Source of the DNA: Pelagimonas phthalicica
GTDB taxonomy: Bacteria > Pseudomonadota > Alphaproteobacteria > Rhodobacterales > Rhodobacteraceae
Assembly (NCBI RefSeq): GCF_004364805.1
Contig: NZ_SOAP01000002.1
Coordinates: 1,178,001 to 1,242,000 of the forward strand
Reading direction: 5' to 3'
DNA length: 64,000 nucleotides
The first letter of the stretch is position 1. Each line of letters opens with the position of its first letter. A model generated the notes under the pieces. The model ran no database searches, was not told the origin of the DNA, and saw nothing but the letters and a program-made list of their open reading frames with translations. The position numbers and the translations under genes are program-made. Positions 1-9,126 of this stretch are shown here, in pieces.

Positions 1-159
1 CAACCCCAGCAGCATTTTGACAAAGGTGCTTTTGCCCGCGCCGTTGGCCCCAAGAACAGCCAGGGTCGACCCGGCTTCGATATCCATATCGAGCCCGCGA
101 AACAGCGTCAGATCGCGATACCCCAGGGTGAGATCGCGGATTTGCAGAACCGACGACAT
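1..159 (-). CDS. ABC transporter ATP-binding protein (N-terminal part)
   Basis: The gene is cut by the left window edge, so only about 53 N-terminal residues are visible. They form the start of an ABC nucleotide-binding domain: an LTLGYRDLTLF beta-strand region, then the Walker A motif GANGAGKST. The ATG at 157-159 overlaps the TAA of the upstream small membrane ORF (TAATG), which implies translational coupling. Both lie downstream of a cobalamin riboswitch, so the transporter probably imports cobalt or a corrinoid. That is an inference from context; the visible residues fix only the ATPase family, not the substrate. Confidence 0.85.
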   Translation of the reverse strand, partial: MSSVLQIRDLTLGYRDLTLFRGLDMDIEAGSTLAVLGANGAGKSTFVKMLLGL

Positions 160-296
160 TACAGCACCCACAGGATGGCCAGCCATAAGAGACCGGCAAA
201 AGCCAAGGCCCCGACCGACAACAGCACCACGCTGAATTCCGTCAGGCAGCGCGCCTTAGATGTTTCTGTTTGGTGTCCAGACCTGGCTGATGCCAT
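159..296 (-). CDS. 45-residue single-span membrane peptide
   Basis: This short protein has a polar N-terminal half and one strongly hydrophobic C-terminal span (about residues 22-45, rich in L, V, A and W). The start was chosen at the ATG ending at 296 because GGAGG lies seven bases upstream; a longer reading frame from 362 lacks such a site. Its stop overlaps the start of the ABC ATPase gene, and the cobalamin riboswitch lies about 110 bases upstream. It may be a small subunit of the transporter, comparable in idea to CbtB or CbiN. I see no diagnostic histidines or family motif, so the role is unassigned. Confidence 0.6.
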   Translation of the reverse strand: MASARSGHQTETSKARCLTEFSVVLLSVGALAFAGLLWLAILWVL

Positions 297-407
297 GATG
301 TGACCTCCGCAAGAACGGGGTCGGGGCAAAGACAGAATGAAGACCGGACGTTTCCGTATCAAACATGATCAGCTACCTCCGGGGCACCCCGCCCAGATTC
401 GTTTCAG

Positions 408-580
408 ATGACATGGCAGGTCTCCTGACTCACGGGTTAGCGCCTGTCCCAACCTTCCCGGGTTTCAAACCCAGTGGCTTTTGGGGAGGCTCGCCGCTTA
501 CAGTTGCGGGGGCAGTCACGGAGTTGGCGCCTGATGGCTACACCTCACCGTGTTCCCTTTTAAGGTCGGCCGGATTGTCC
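408..580 (-). promoter_or_regulatory. Cobalamin (B12) riboswitch
   Basis: Read on the minus strand, the segment carries the conserved pieces of an adenosylcobalamin riboswitch in order: an AAAGGGAA-type 5' element, GCCACTG-like sequences, the near-invariant ACTGCCCCCGCAACTGTAAG segment (about 500-520), and the 3' GTCAGGAGACCTGCC segment (about 412-428). It precedes a small membrane ORF and an ABC ATPase on the same strand. High cobalamin would be expected to switch off the transporter genes, as is typical of the class. Confidence 0.93.
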
Positions 581-703
581 CAAGCTGACCACCATGCGCA
601 GAGCAATGTCTGATTCCGCTGATCCGCGCAAGAAATTTCTGCATCTCTTGTTTCCGTAGAAACGTGGATCAGGGAAATGGCCCGGCCCTTTCGATACGGG
701 AAA

Positions 704-736
704 AAGGAAAACGGCCCCCGAATGATCGAGGGCCGT
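704..736 (-). terminator. Rho-independent terminator of phoX
   Basis: A GC-rich inverted repeat (arms ACGGCCC and GGGCCGT, 711-736) is followed on the minus strand by a T-rich tract. It lies about 25 bases beyond the phoX stop codon. Confidence 0.8.
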
Positions 737-761
737 CTTGTCTGTTTTGGTCGCGTTGGGC

Positions 762-2645
762 TTAGCCGATTTTCGCACCGTCTTCGCGCCATACGGCAAC
801 AACAGAGGAGCGAGGCTTGCCTTCACCATCCGGCCATTGACCGCCCGGGTGCTGAACGCCAACAAAGGCCACGGTCTTGTCGAGGTTCCAGCACAGGCCG
901 GTTACTTCGGCACCGTAAGGAACAGTCATAAAGCGCGCGATTTCACCTGTTTCCGGGTCGCCAACCAGCATCTGGTTGTTGCCCATGCCGGCAAAGTCAC
1001 CTTCGTTCTTGTAGTTACCATCGGTCTGGATCCACAGCATGCCTGTGCTGTCAAACACCATTCCGTCGGGCGAGTTGAACATGTTGCCTTCGTTCACGTT
1101 ATCCGAACCGGCATATTCATTGTCATAAACGGTTGGGTTACCGGCCATGACATAGAGATCCCAGGTAAAGGCCTCGGCCGCGTGGTTCTCATCCGCTGGG
1201 GTCCAGCGCACGATCTGACCGTAATGGTTGGTCTCACGCGGGTTCGGGCCATTGACGGCGGTGTCATCGCCACCGGCGTTTGGCTTAACACCGCGGTTTT
1301 TGTTGTTGGTCAGGGCGCAATAGCTTTCGACCTTGACCGGGTTGGTAGCCACCCATTCCGGGCGGTCCATGGTGGTCGCGCCAACAGCCGAAGCCGCCAT
1401 ACGGGTGAAGCAGAGAATATCAGCCGCATCCATGCCGGTGGTTTCAGGTGTCAGGGCCAGCCATTCACCGGACTGATCATCGTTGAACTTGGCCGCATAA
1501 AGCGTGCCTTCGTTCAGCAGGTCACCGCCATAGGTGCCCTCGGTCCAGGTGCCCGCAGAGACGAATTTGTAGAGATATTCGCCACGCTCATCGTCGCCCA
1601 TATAGACAACAACACGACCGTCCCTTGCATGGGCCATAGAGGCGTTTTCATGCTTGAAACGACCCAGAGCAGTGCGCTTTTTCGGGGTCGAGGTTGGGTC
1701 TGTTGGGTCGATCTCGGTGATGAAACCGTGACGGTGCGGTTCGTTTGGCTCTTTGGAGATGTCGTAACGCTCATCGAATTTCTCGTAAGCATAGCGACCT
1801 TCGCCACCGATACCGTAACGCTTGTAACCTTCACCTTCGGGCATTTCGCCCGTCGCGCCGAAATAGCCGTTAAAGTTTTCTTCGCAGGTCAGGTAAGTGT
1901 CCCAGAGGGTGCGGCCGGAACCACAGTTGTTCATGGTACCTTTGACCTTGGTGCCGGATGGGTCGGCATTGGTCTGAACCAGCGCGTGACCGGCCAGCGG
2001 CCCTTCGAGAACCATTTCGGTTTCGTGGGTGATGCGGCGGTTCAGCGGGCTGTCCTTGACGACAGCATAGCCGTTGTCACCACGGGCGATTTCCATAACG
2101 GTCACACCCTGCAAGTTCTTCAGCAACTGAACTTCGTCAGCGGTCTGAGGCACACCCTCGGAGGCGGCAGGCAGGTTGATCTTGGGGTTCACATATTCAG
2201 AGTTCACGGCGATGACTTCTTTGCCGTCAACGTCGAACAATTCCATGCCGTCGGTGTTTTCGCCAAACACCTTATCGGACATGTCCACGCCAACACCGGT
2301 TTCACCATTGTAAGCGTCATCAGCTTCGGACCACAGCGCATCGCCCCAACGGACCAGAACCTGGCTCTGATAGCCTTCGGGCACGTGAACAGCAGCGTCA
2401 GTGGCGGTTGCGATTGGTTTGAACGCGAAATGCGCATGACCATCCGCGCGGGCCGCGGTGGTGGAGGAGAAAAGGCCAGTGCCAAACACAGCGGCACCGG
2501 ACCCGAATGCCAATGCACCACCCAGGAAGCCACGGCGCGAAATTGCGCGCTCGACAACGGCGTCAAAACCGTTGTTTTCAGGACGAGGGTCACGATGTTC
2601 GTCGAAATCATCCCAAGACAGGTCGACCAGATCTTTATCTGACAT
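762..2645 (-). CDS. phoX: PhoX-family alkaline phosphatase, Tat-exported
   Basis: A 627-residue protein of the PhoX/DUF839 family, a calcium- and iron-dependent periplasmic phosphatase that frees phosphate from organic esters. It starts at the ATG ending at 2645 with AAGGAG upstream. Residues 36-43 (SRRGFLGG) are a twin-arginine motif followed by a hydrophobic stretch and an ARA cleavage site, consistent with export of a folded metalloenzyme. The long acidic N-terminus before the Tat motif is usual for marine PhoX. It is monocistronic, with its own terminator. A large reading frame on the opposite strand over the same interval is a shadow. Confidence 0.95.
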   Translation of the reverse strand: MSDKDLVDLSWDDFDEHRDPRPENNGFDAVVERAISRRGFLGGALAFGSGAAVFGTGLFSSTTAARADGHAHFAFKPIATATDAAVHVPEGYQSQVLVRWGDALWSEADDAYNGETGVGVDMSDKVFGENTDGMELFDVDGKEVIAVNSEYVNPKINLPAASEGVPQTADEVQLLKNLQGVTVMEIARGDNGYAVVKDSPLNRRITHETEMVLEGPLAGHALVQTNADPSGTKVKGTMNNCGSGRTLWDTYLTCEENFNGYFGATGEMPEGEGYKRYGIGGEGRYAYEKFDERYDISKEPNEPHRHGFITEIDPTDPTSTPKKRTALGRFKHENASMAHARDGRVVVYMGDDERGEYLYKFVSAGTWTEGTYGGDLLNEGTLYAAKFNDDQSGEWLALTPETTGMDAADILCFTRMAASAVGATTMDRPEWVATNPVKVESYCALTNNKNRGVKPNAGGDDTAVNGPNPRETNHYGQIVRWTPADENHAAEAFTWDLYVMAGNPTVYDNEYAGSDNVNEGNMFNSPDGMVFDSTGMLWIQTDGNYKNEGDFAGMGNNQMLVGDPETGEIARFMTVPYGAEVTGLCWNLDKTVAFVGVQHPGGQWPDGEGKPRSSVVAVWREDGAKIG

Positions 2646-2769
2646 GATACAGCTCCTTGCTGGCTAAATTGCTTGCCCAACACCCGAGGGTGACTCACCC
2701 GGAAAACGGTGTTGTTCGCGCGGATTTACCGCTTGGACTGTTTAAGATTTGTGTCGCTTTTCTGACGGT

Positions 2770-2798
2770 TATGTAACACCGCTGATGTCAGCCATTTT
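2770..2798 (-). promoter_or_regulatory. Possible Pho-box region upstream of phoX
   Basis: About 125 bases upstream of phoX the minus strand reads CTGACAT followed by GTTACAT and CCGTCAG. These resemble degenerate PhoB half-sites, but the spacing does not match the 7+4+7 consensus well. PhoB control of phoX is general knowledge; the site itself is weakly supported. Confidence 0.3.
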
Positions 2799-2871
2799 CG
2801 GCTAATCCGCCGGGGGCTTACCTAAACTCAGGCGATGCGCTATAGCCAAGGAAACGCAGCAGGAGGCGCAG

Positions 2872-3555
2872 ATGCAGCTCTTTGTCGGTCTTGGAAACCC
2901 CGGCGGGAAATACGCCAGAAACCGCCATAATATCGGCTTTATGGCGCTGGATCAGATCGCCTCGGATCATGGCTTTGGCCCCTGGAAATCCAAGTTTCAG
3001 GGCCAGATCGCCGAGGGACGTTTGGGTGGTGACAAGGTGCTGCTGCTCAAGCCCGAGACCTTTATGAACCTGTCCGGACAATCGGTTGGTGAGGCGATGC
3101 GGTTCTACAAGATGGAGCCGGGTGACGTGACCGTCTTTCATGACGAGCTAGACCTGGCCCCGGGTAAATGTCGCGTCAAGATGGGCGGTGGGCATGCGGG
3201 GCATAACGGCTTGCGTTCGATCCACGCGCATATTGGCGAGGCCTATCAGCGTATTCGCCTAGGGATTGGACATCCGGGGCGCAAGGATCTTGTGTCCGCC
3301 TATGTGCTACATGATTTTCCCAAGGCGGATGATGAGTGGCTGAACAACCTGCTGTGGGGGATCAGCGACGGTGCCGCGCATTTGGCGGACGGCGACACTG
3401 GAAAGTTCCAAAACGCCGTCGCACTGAAAACCAACCCGCCGCGTTCGTCGACCTCCAAGCCCAAGGCTGAAAAAACCGAAGAAAAGCCCCCTGCCCCGCA
3501 GGAAGAACCCGATACCAGGTCAGCCCTGCAGAAACTGGCAGACAAGTTCCGTTAG
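2872..3555 (+). CDS. pth: Peptidyl-tRNA hydrolase
   Basis: Releases tRNA from prematurely dropped peptidyl-tRNA in the cytoplasm. The N-terminus carries the family signature: GLGNPG near residue 6, then NRHNIGF with the catalytic histidine at about residue 19, and later FHDELDL and GGGHAGHNGLRS. A GGAGG ribosome site precedes the ATG. At 227 residues it is about 35 longer than the E. coli enzyme. The extra part is a charged, proline-rich tail (about 185-227) that is common in this bacterial group. The phoX gene upstream is divergent. Confidence 0.96.
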   Translation: MQLFVGLGNPGGKYARNRHNIGFMALDQIASDHGFGPWKSKFQGQIAEGRLGGDKVLLLKPETFMNLSGQSVGEAMRFYKMEPGDVTVFHDELDLAPGKCRVKMGGGHAGHNGLRSIHAHIGEAYQRIRLGIGHPGRKDLVSAYVLHDFPKADDEWLNNLLWGISDGAAHLADGDTGKFQNAVALKTNPPRSSTSKPKAEKTEEKPPAPQEEPDTRSALQKLADKFR

Positions 3556-3621
3556 GAAACGCATTCTCAGGCTTGCCCTCCTCTCGTTTGATGCGCAGTC
3601 TTGGTTTCGGGGAGGACCGAG

Positions 3622-4785
3622 ATGAAGAAATTTCTGCGTGTTTTGGGCATTTTGGGGATGGTCGTCATCGCCTTGGCGGTATGGAAACGAGAGGAATTGA
3701 TGCGCCTGAACGCGGTCAATACGCTCTTTTCCGAGGACAAGATCGTTCATAATTTCAGCCATATGGCCGACCTCTTTCTCTATCAAGAGATCGCAGCCAA
3801 ACCTGTTTTAAGCCCGCTCCCTTCCGGGCCGGACATGGCCCTTCCCGCAGATTGGACGGATTGGATCGAGCGGCGCTCTGTCACTGGGGTGGTCATTCTG
3901 AACCAGGGCCAGATCGTTCACGAGAGCTATTACAAAGGCACGGGCAAGGATGATGCGCGCATCAGTTGGTCGGTTGCGAAATCCTATCTGTCGGCATTGT
4001 TTGGCATCATTCTGGATCAGGGAAAGATCGACAGTCTGGACGACCCGGTGGTCAAATACGCACCCGAGCTAAAGGGCGGGGCCTATGACAGCGCCACTAT
4101 CCGAAATGTGCTGCAAATGTCCTCGGGCGTGACCTTTGACGAGGACTATCTGGATTTCTGGAGCGACATCAACAAGATGGGGCGCATTCTTGCCCTGGGC
4201 GGATCGATGGACGGCTTTGCCGCCGGGCTGACCGAGACATTTGCCGATCCCGGGCAGGAATGGAAATATGTGTCGATCGACACCCATGTATTGGGTATGG
4301 TGTTGCGCGGTGCCACAGGTCGATCCGTTCCCGACCTGCTGGGCGAATTTATCATGGCGCCGATGGGCACCTATGGCACGCCGCATTACCTGACTGACGG
4401 CAATGGGGTTGCCTTTGTGCTTGGCGGTCTCAACCTGACGACACGCGACTATGCGCGCATGGGCGAAATGTTTCGCAATGATGGTGCGTTCAACGGCCAA
4501 CAGATCATTCCCGCCGCTTGGGTCGCTGAAAGCACCGCCCCTTCGGCCAAAACCAAACAAGGCAGGCTGCGCTATGGCTATCAATGGTGGAGCCCGTGGC
4601 AAAACGAACCGGGCGAATTCCTTGCCCGCGGGGTTTATGGCCAATATGTGTATGTCAACAAAGCTGCAGGGATTGTGATCGCGGTGAATTCAGCGGATCG
4701 CGCCTTTCGCGAAGAAGGCGCGTCGGATGACAGTATCGACATGTTTCAGCGGCTGGCGCAATTGGTGCGGGAGGGAAAGTCATGA
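3622..4785 (+). CDS. Serine hydrolase, beta-lactamase / NylB-like family
   Basis: A 387-residue protein with an N-terminal hydrophobic anchor or signal (residues 3-20) and a class C beta-lactamase-like fold. The catalytic SxxK motif is SVAK at residues 117-120, and a YVS motif follows near the expected second catalytic position. The start was placed at the ATG after GGGGAGGA; a TTG 21 bases upstream is less likely. Family members hydrolyse esters or amides such as 6-aminohexanoate oligomers; the substrate here is unknown. Its stop overlaps the start of the DUF2237 gene (ATGA). Confidence 0.85.
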   Translation: MKKFLRVLGILGMVVIALAVWKREELMRLNAVNTLFSEDKIVHNFSHMADLFLYQEIAAKPVLSPLPSGPDMALPADWTDWIERRSVTGVVILNQGQIVHESYYKGTGKDDARISWSVAKSYLSALFGIILDQGKIDSLDDPVVKYAPELKGGAYDSATIRNVLQMSSGVTFDEDYLDFWSDINKMGRILALGGSMDGFAAGLTETFADPGQEWKYVSIDTHVLGMVLRGATGRSVPDLLGEFIMAPMGTYGTPHYLTDGNGVAFVLGGLNLTTRDYARMGEMFRNDGAFNGQQIIPAAWVAESTAPSAKTKQGRLRYGYQWWSPWQNEPGEFLARGVYGQYVYVNKAAGIVIAVNSADRAFREEGASDDSIDMFQRLAQLVREGKS

Positions 4786-5162
4786 AAAAGCGGCCTTCGG
4801 TCAATGTTTTGGGCGGCATTCTTGAGGAATGTTCACGCACGCCACTGACTGGTTTTTTCCGTGACGGCCATTGCAACACCTGCGCCGAAGATAGCGGTAG
4901 CCATACAGTCTGCGCCGTCATGACCGCCGAATTTTTGGCCTATTCCAAATATGTCGGAAATGATCTGTCCACCCCACGCCCCGAATTCAACTTTGCCGGG
5001 TTGAAAGAAGGGGATCACTGGTGCCTTTGCGCGGCCCGCTTCCTTCAGGCCCATGACGAAGGCTGTGCACCCAAGGTCGATTTGGCGGCCACACATCAGG
5101 ATGCATTGGACATTGTTCCGATGAAAGTCCTGGAAGCGCATAAATTGGACAGAGACAGCTGA
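4782..5162 (+). CDS. DUF2237 family protein
   Basis: A 126-residue protein matching the DUF2237 pattern: NVLG near the start, a central TGFFRDGxC segment, a conserved VCA..T.EFL.YSK.xGNDLSTP stretch, and GDxWCLCAARW-like residues (here GDHWCLCAARF). It has several conserved cysteines. It overlaps the serine hydrolase gene by four bases, so the two are co-translated. Biochemical function of the family is unknown. Confidence 0.88.
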   Translation: MKKRPSVNVLGGILEECSRTPLTGFFRDGHCNTCAEDSGSHTVCAVMTAEFLAYSKYVGNDLSTPRPEFNFAGLKEGDHWCLCAARFLQAHDEGCAPKVDLAATHQDALDIVPMKVLEAHKLDRDS

Positions 5163-5171
5163 ACCTTTTGG

Positions 5172-5783
5172 TTAAGGGCGCTCTATGTCCGACAGGCGTA
5201 CATCGTCAGACAGCAGATCCTCGATAAACAAAGACAAGAGCTGGGCCCGCCCGGATACTCCTGCTTTGCGATAGATGGCATTGCACTGTGCTTTGACCGT
5301 ACCCTCGGAGGTTCCACGCAGGGCCGCAATGTCAGCCATAGACACCCCCTTGATCGAAAACAGCGCCACGTCGCGTTCTGCCGGGGTTAGCGCCCAATCC
5401 TCAAAGCGCTGTTTCAAGAGGTCCATAAAGGCCCCGGACAATTCTCTTAGGCTGTCCTCGGCCTGTTTGCGCGCCCGCAAAGATCGCAGCAACAGCATTG
5501 CAGACAAAACAACCCCAATCACCAGGGCAACTGCAACGCCAATCTCGATCAACTCATAGGCCGCCCAAGAGATCGGCGCGACCTGAATGCCCAGAAGGCT
5601 GGTGAGAATACCAAACAGGAAGAAAAGCGCACAGAAAAACTGCGTCGCCAGAAGGAAAGCAATGCCAAGGCTTTCCCTTGACCTACGAATGCTCGGCCCT
5701 TTCCTGGATTGATTGATCCCTTGGTTCTGCCCCAGACGCCTTGACCCAAAACGCAAAGGTGCAAAGGAGCGAAATTGCAGCAT
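5172..5783 (-). CDS. Membrane-anchored LuxR-type transcription regulator
   Basis: The C-terminal 65 residues form a GerE/LuxR helix-turn-helix: LTPAERDVALFSIKGVSMADIA, then GTSEGTVKAQCNAIYRKAGV. The N-terminal half has two hydrophobic segments, so the DNA-binding domain is probably tethered to the inner membrane. No receiver or autoinducer domain is visible. I chose the ATG ending at 5783, preceded by a G-rich stretch; a TTG ending at 5849 would add 22 residues. It ends tail-to-tail with the DUF2237 gene. Targets are unknown. Confidence 0.8.
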   Translation of the reverse strand: MLQFRSFAPLRFGSRRLGQNQGINQSRKGPSIRRSRESLGIAFLLATQFFCALFFLFGILTSLLGIQVAPISWAAYELIEIGVAVALVIGVVLSAMLLLRSLRARKQAEDSLRELSGAFMDLLKQRFEDWALTPAERDVALFSIKGVSMADIAALRGTSEGTVKAQCNAIYRKAGVSGRAQLLSLFIEDLLSDDVRLSDIERP

Positions 5784-5870
5784 GTCAGCCGCCCCCCTGA
5801 CGAGCGCATCCGCCAGCAAGTACAGGGCTACAATCAATCTCCTGCGCAATGTTCAGCAACTTGGTGCGTC

Positions 5871-6260
5871 TCACACTTTACTCTTTTTTACGGTGCGGTT
5901 TTGGCGCTTTTCGCGGTCTGGTCGATCAATAGGAGGCCCCATTCCAGGTCTAGGCGGCGGAGGTGGCGGATGCGTCCGCTTCCCGCCAATGAAAGGAGGC
6001 GGGGGAGGTCTGTGTGCTGGCGCAGCTTGCTGATAATCACGCAAGATCACACCATTGGCCGGGTTAAAGACAATTTCGCGCACACCAACAGCCCCGCGCG
6101 CCACGATGCGCACACGACCCAGCCATGTGCGCGTCATCTCAATCTCGGTGAACCCCTGTTCTTTGAGCGACTTGATAATCTGCTCTTCCTGTTGGGCCGC
6201 ATGTGCGTCTGACACAGACAACCCAAGGACGAGGATCGCAATGAGAATGGCAGGTTTCAT
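5871..6260 (-). CDS. Secreted PepSY-like small protein
   Basis: A 129-residue protein with a clear signal peptide (residues 1-22, cleavage after AHA). A compact domain of about 60 residues follows (SLKEQGFTEIEMTRTWLGRV, then a NPANGVILRDY-like strand), the PepSY arrangement of a helix plus beta strands. The C-terminal third is a low-complexity run of prolines, histidines and arginines. A role in protease inhibition or sensing is known for some PepSY proteins but cannot be shown here. The ATG lies eight bases after the stop of a frameshifted upstream gene. Confidence 0.7.
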   Translation of the reverse strand: MKPAILIAILVLGLSVSDAHAAQQEEQIIKSLKEQGFTEIEMTRTWLGRVRIVARGAVGVREIVFNPANGVILRDYQQAAPAHRPPPPPFIGGKRTHPPPPPPRPGMGPPIDRPDREKRQNRTVKKSKV

Positions 6261-6267
6261 ATCGGGC

Positions 6268-6581
6268 TCAATCGGTTAGGCGACAGTCTCGCGCGGCGTT
6301 TTCGATCCATTGCAAACGGTCTTGCGGGGCCAAGTCGTGCTTTTGGTCATGATCTTCAACCGGCGGCGCGGGCTGGTCACGGTTGTAATCACCATAGTCA
6401 CTTCCTGCGTAGGTGTTGAAGTCAAAATCGTCTGATCTTGTTCTATTCTTATCTGCATCAGTGACATGGCTTTCGTTTTTGCAAAGCGCTGCGCCATTGC
6501 CAGCCCGCTCGGGTTAACCAAGTGACAGTTCGATGAGACAGTCATGACCCACGCCAAAGGATAGGGGACAGGCGCGATCAT
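6268..6581 (-). pseudogene. Small unknown gene interrupted by a one-base frameshift
   Basis: No single frame reads through this interval, but two do in sequence. The first starts MTVSSNCHLVNPSGLAMAQR (ATG near 6545) and reaches a run of five A (minus strand) at about 6480. Adding one A continues it as NESHVTDADKNRTRSDDFDF and runs to the TGA at 6268-6270, just before the PepSY-like gene. The second frame has no start codon of its own. The combined product would be about 92 hydrophilic, acidic residues with no family I recognise. It is either a real lesion or a homopolymer sequencing error. Confidence 0.5.
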
Positions 6582-6739
6582 GTGGGGTCATCGCAGGGCC
6601 AAACCCAAGCAGGCCGGCAATGTTGCAGCCCCTGTGATCGACCACGAAAATCCACCTTTGAAAATCCAACAGGGGTTTACAAAGAAGCCCCTATATCACC
6701 GGTTTAGGCCCATAAACTCAGGTTTATGACTGCTTTTAG

Positions 6740-7573
6740 CTACCAAACTCTTGCCAAAGTCATGGCAACTGCAACGGCAACAATAGAAAAGGGCAGGATT
6801 AGCTCGAAGAAGTAAACGATGATAGTCTTGGACAAAATTGCCAAGTTAAAATCACTTTTCTGCCGCTTCAGAACGCGCGTTATCTCCGCTTCCTCGGGCA
6901 TCCTGCCGTGAATCTCATTTAAGGTGTGGAAGTGGCTTTCAATCTTGTTCTGAACAACTGAGAGATCGTCCACAAAGACAGAAAACGTTACAAGCTTCTG
7001 TTGCGCGCGCCGAAAGTCCTCCTGAAGGCTTACCGCCGCACCTGGGTTTTCAATCCGATTTATTCGGTCGCTAACTTTTCTTTCAAGCTCATCAACACTT
7101 GTTTGTAATTCCTGTACACTTTGATCTAAGTTTTTAAACAGCCGTTGGTTTGCCTCGTCCCACGTTTCGCGCAAGGATAGATCAGACAGCGACACCAGTT
7201 CATCAAATGAAACTTGCATTTTCTTAACGGATTCCATTTTCTTATTGATCTCGCTGCGGCTCTGATATTGAAGCTTGCGCCAGCCCTCATTGAACTCTTT
7301 CAAATCCCCGCTAAACCATCCCAGAATTAACCGCACGGCTAAGAACACTAAGACTATCAAGATCAGTATTTGCAGTTCTTCTATTCCCACGCTCAACGAT
7401 CTTGCAGTTGTGTCAGGATCAATATCCCTTTCGGTCAGTTTGATGAAATCAATTGATATGCGAGAATTCTCGCCCCCCCAAAGCCAAAGCGCGAAAGCAA
7501 TGAATGCAAACACATTAATAGATTTTCGTGTTGCTGCATTCGATGAGGTGTCAACCATACCAGCCAGATTCAT
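6740..7573 (-). CDS. Membrane protein with central coiled coil, unknown
   Basis: A 277-residue protein with hydrophobic segments at about residues 20-33, 66-86 and 253-273, and a long helical region between them (about 95-215) rich in K, E, Q, L and S with heptad character. The gene is more AT-rich than its neighbours and stands alone between larger gaps, which suggests horizontal acquisition. I do not recognise the family. The layout of membrane anchors around a cytoplasmic or periplasmic coiled coil fits a structural or effector role, but nothing more specific is supported. Confidence 0.65.
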   Translation of the reverse strand: MNLAGMVDTSSNAATRKSINVFAFIAFALWLWGGENSRISIDFIKLTERDIDPDTTARSLSVGIEELQILILIVLVFLAVRLILGWFSGDLKEFNEGWRKLQYQSRSEINKKMESVKKMQVSFDELVSLSDLSLRETWDEANQRLFKNLDQSVQELQTSVDELERKVSDRINRIENPGAAVSLQEDFRRAQQKLVTFSVFVDDLSVVQNKIESHFHTLNEIHGRMPEEAEITRVLKRQKSDFNLAILSKTIIVYFFELILPFSIVAVAVAMTLARVW

Positions 7574-7750
7574 CTACTTAGTCCTTTAATACATTCACAC
7601 CTAAAAGCTTCGTGTAATGAACGGCTTGTTTTTCACTAGAGTCAACACATCGAACCTAGACGAGAGATTTTCGACGTTTGAGAAGGGCATCAAGACACCA
7701 CCTGCATCTTGTCTACTTTCTCAAACAAACACCACTTTACCGTCCAAAAG

Positions 7751-7775
7751 AAAAGCCGCCCATCACGGGGCGGCT
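7751..7775 (-). terminator. Rho-independent terminator of trpB
   Basis: Arms AGCCGCCC and GGGCGGCT form a stem at 7754-7775. On the minus strand it is followed by TTTTCTTTT, 30 bases past the trpB stop. Confidence 0.8.
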
Positions 7776-7805
7776 ATTCACAGTTTTCTAACAAGTAAGC
7801 TCCGG

Positions 7806-9050
7806 TTAGCCGGCATCGCGACCTTCAGGGCCGCTCATATCCACGCCCAGGTGACGCGCCACGGTAAAGATGTCTTTGTCGCCGCGCCCACACATATTCA
7901 TGATGATTACGTGATCTTTAGGCAGTTCCGGCGCAATCTTGGCCACATGCCCCAGCGCATGGCAGGGTTCCAATGCCGGAATGATGCCCTCGGTTTCACA
8001 GGACAGTTGGAAGGCGGCCAAGGCCTCTTTGTCGGTGATCGCAACATATTCGGCGCGACCAATATCGTTCAGCCAGGCATGTTCCGGACCGATACCGGGA
8101 TAGTCGAGGCCCGCCGAGATCGAGAACCCTTCGAGAATTTGCCCATCTTCATCCTGCAACAGATAGGTTCGGTTGCCATGCAGCACACCCGGGCGACCAC
8201 CGGTTAGCGAGGCGCAATGTTCCATCTTGTCATTCACGCCTTTGCCACCGGCCTCAACGCCAATGATCTTGACCTCTTTGTCATCGAGGAAGGGATAGAA
8301 CAGGCCCATCGCGTTGGACCCGCCACCAATGGCGGCGATGATGGTGTCGGGCAGACGGCCTTCGGCCTCCATCATCTGTTCCTTTGCTTCTTTGCCGATG
8401 ATGGATTGGAAATCGCGCACCATGGCCGGGTATGGGTGCGGGCCCGCAACCGTCCCGATGCAATAGAATGTGTCGCGCACATTGGTCACCCAATCGCGCA
8501 GAGCGTCATTCATTGCGTCCTTGAGTGTGCCACGACCTGAGGTCACGGGCACAACCTCGGCCCCCAGCAACTTCATACGGAATACGTTCGGGGCCTGACG
8601 TTCCACGTCATGCGCACCCATATAGACCACACATTTCAATCCGAACTTGGCGCAGACCGTGGCGGTCGCAACACCATGCTGCCCTGCCCCGGTTTCGGCG
8701 ATGATGCGGGTTTTGCCCATGCGGCGCGCCAGAATGATCTGGCCCAACACATTGTTGATCTTATGGGCACCGGTATGGTTCAGCTCATCCCGCTTGAGAT
8801 AGATCTTGGCCCCGCCCAGACGTTCGGTCAGGCGTTCGGCATAATAAAGCGGGGATGGACGACCAACATAGTGTTTCCAGAGATAATCCATCTCATCCCA
8901 GAAGCTTTGATCGGTCTTGGCCTTTTCATATTCTTCTTCGAGGCTCAGGATCAGCGGCATCAATGTTTCAGAAACAAAGCGCCCGCCATGAATACCAAAG
9001 CGGCCGTTTTCGTCCGGTCCGGTCATGAAGCTGTTGACGAGATCGTCCAT
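7806..9050 (-). CDS. trpB: Tryptophan synthase beta chain
   Basis: Catalyses the PLP-dependent condensation of indole with serine, the last step of tryptophan synthesis. The protein is 414 residues from the ATG ending at 9050, which has GGAGA upstream; a longer in-frame extension is not typical of the family. The PLP lysine sits in [10 protein letters not shown] (K97), and the glycine-rich phosphate-binding GGGSNAMG and the MCGRGDKD motif near the C-terminus are intact. The usual partners trpF and trpA are not adjacent; only a MATE exporter lies upstream. A terminator follows the gene. Confidence 0.97.
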   Translation of the reverse strand: MDDLVNSFMTGPDENGRFGIHGGRFVSETLMPLILSLEEEYEKAKTDQSFWDEMDYLWKHYVGRPSPLYYAERLTERLGGAKIYLKRDELNHTGAHKINNVLGQIILARRMGKTRIIAETGAGQHGVATATVCAKFGLKCVVYMGAHDVERQAPNVFRMKLLGAEVVPVTSGRGTLKDAMNDALRDWVTNVRDTFYCIGTVAGPHPYPAMVRDFQSIIGKEAKEQMMEAEGRLPDTIIAAIGGGSNAMGLFYPFLDDKEVKIIGVEAGGKGVNDKMEHCASLTGGRPGVLHGNRTYLLQDEDGQILEGFSISAGLDYPGIGPEHAWLNDIGRAEYVAITDKEALAAFQLSCETEGIIPALEPCHALGHVAKIAPELPKDHVIIMNMCGRGDKDIFTVARHLGVDMSGPEGRDAG

Positions 9051-9126
9051 TACGTTTCTCCATCTGGGTCTGAAGGATTGCATAGGGCAAGTAGCGGGCA
9101 AAAGGCCAGAGGCAAATCACCCGATT

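Noticed and set aside
738-2642. Very long plus-strand reading frame (634 codons) opposite phoX
   Set aside because: It mirrors the whole phoX gene, has no ribosome site or protein family, and is an artefact of GC-rich codon use in phoX.
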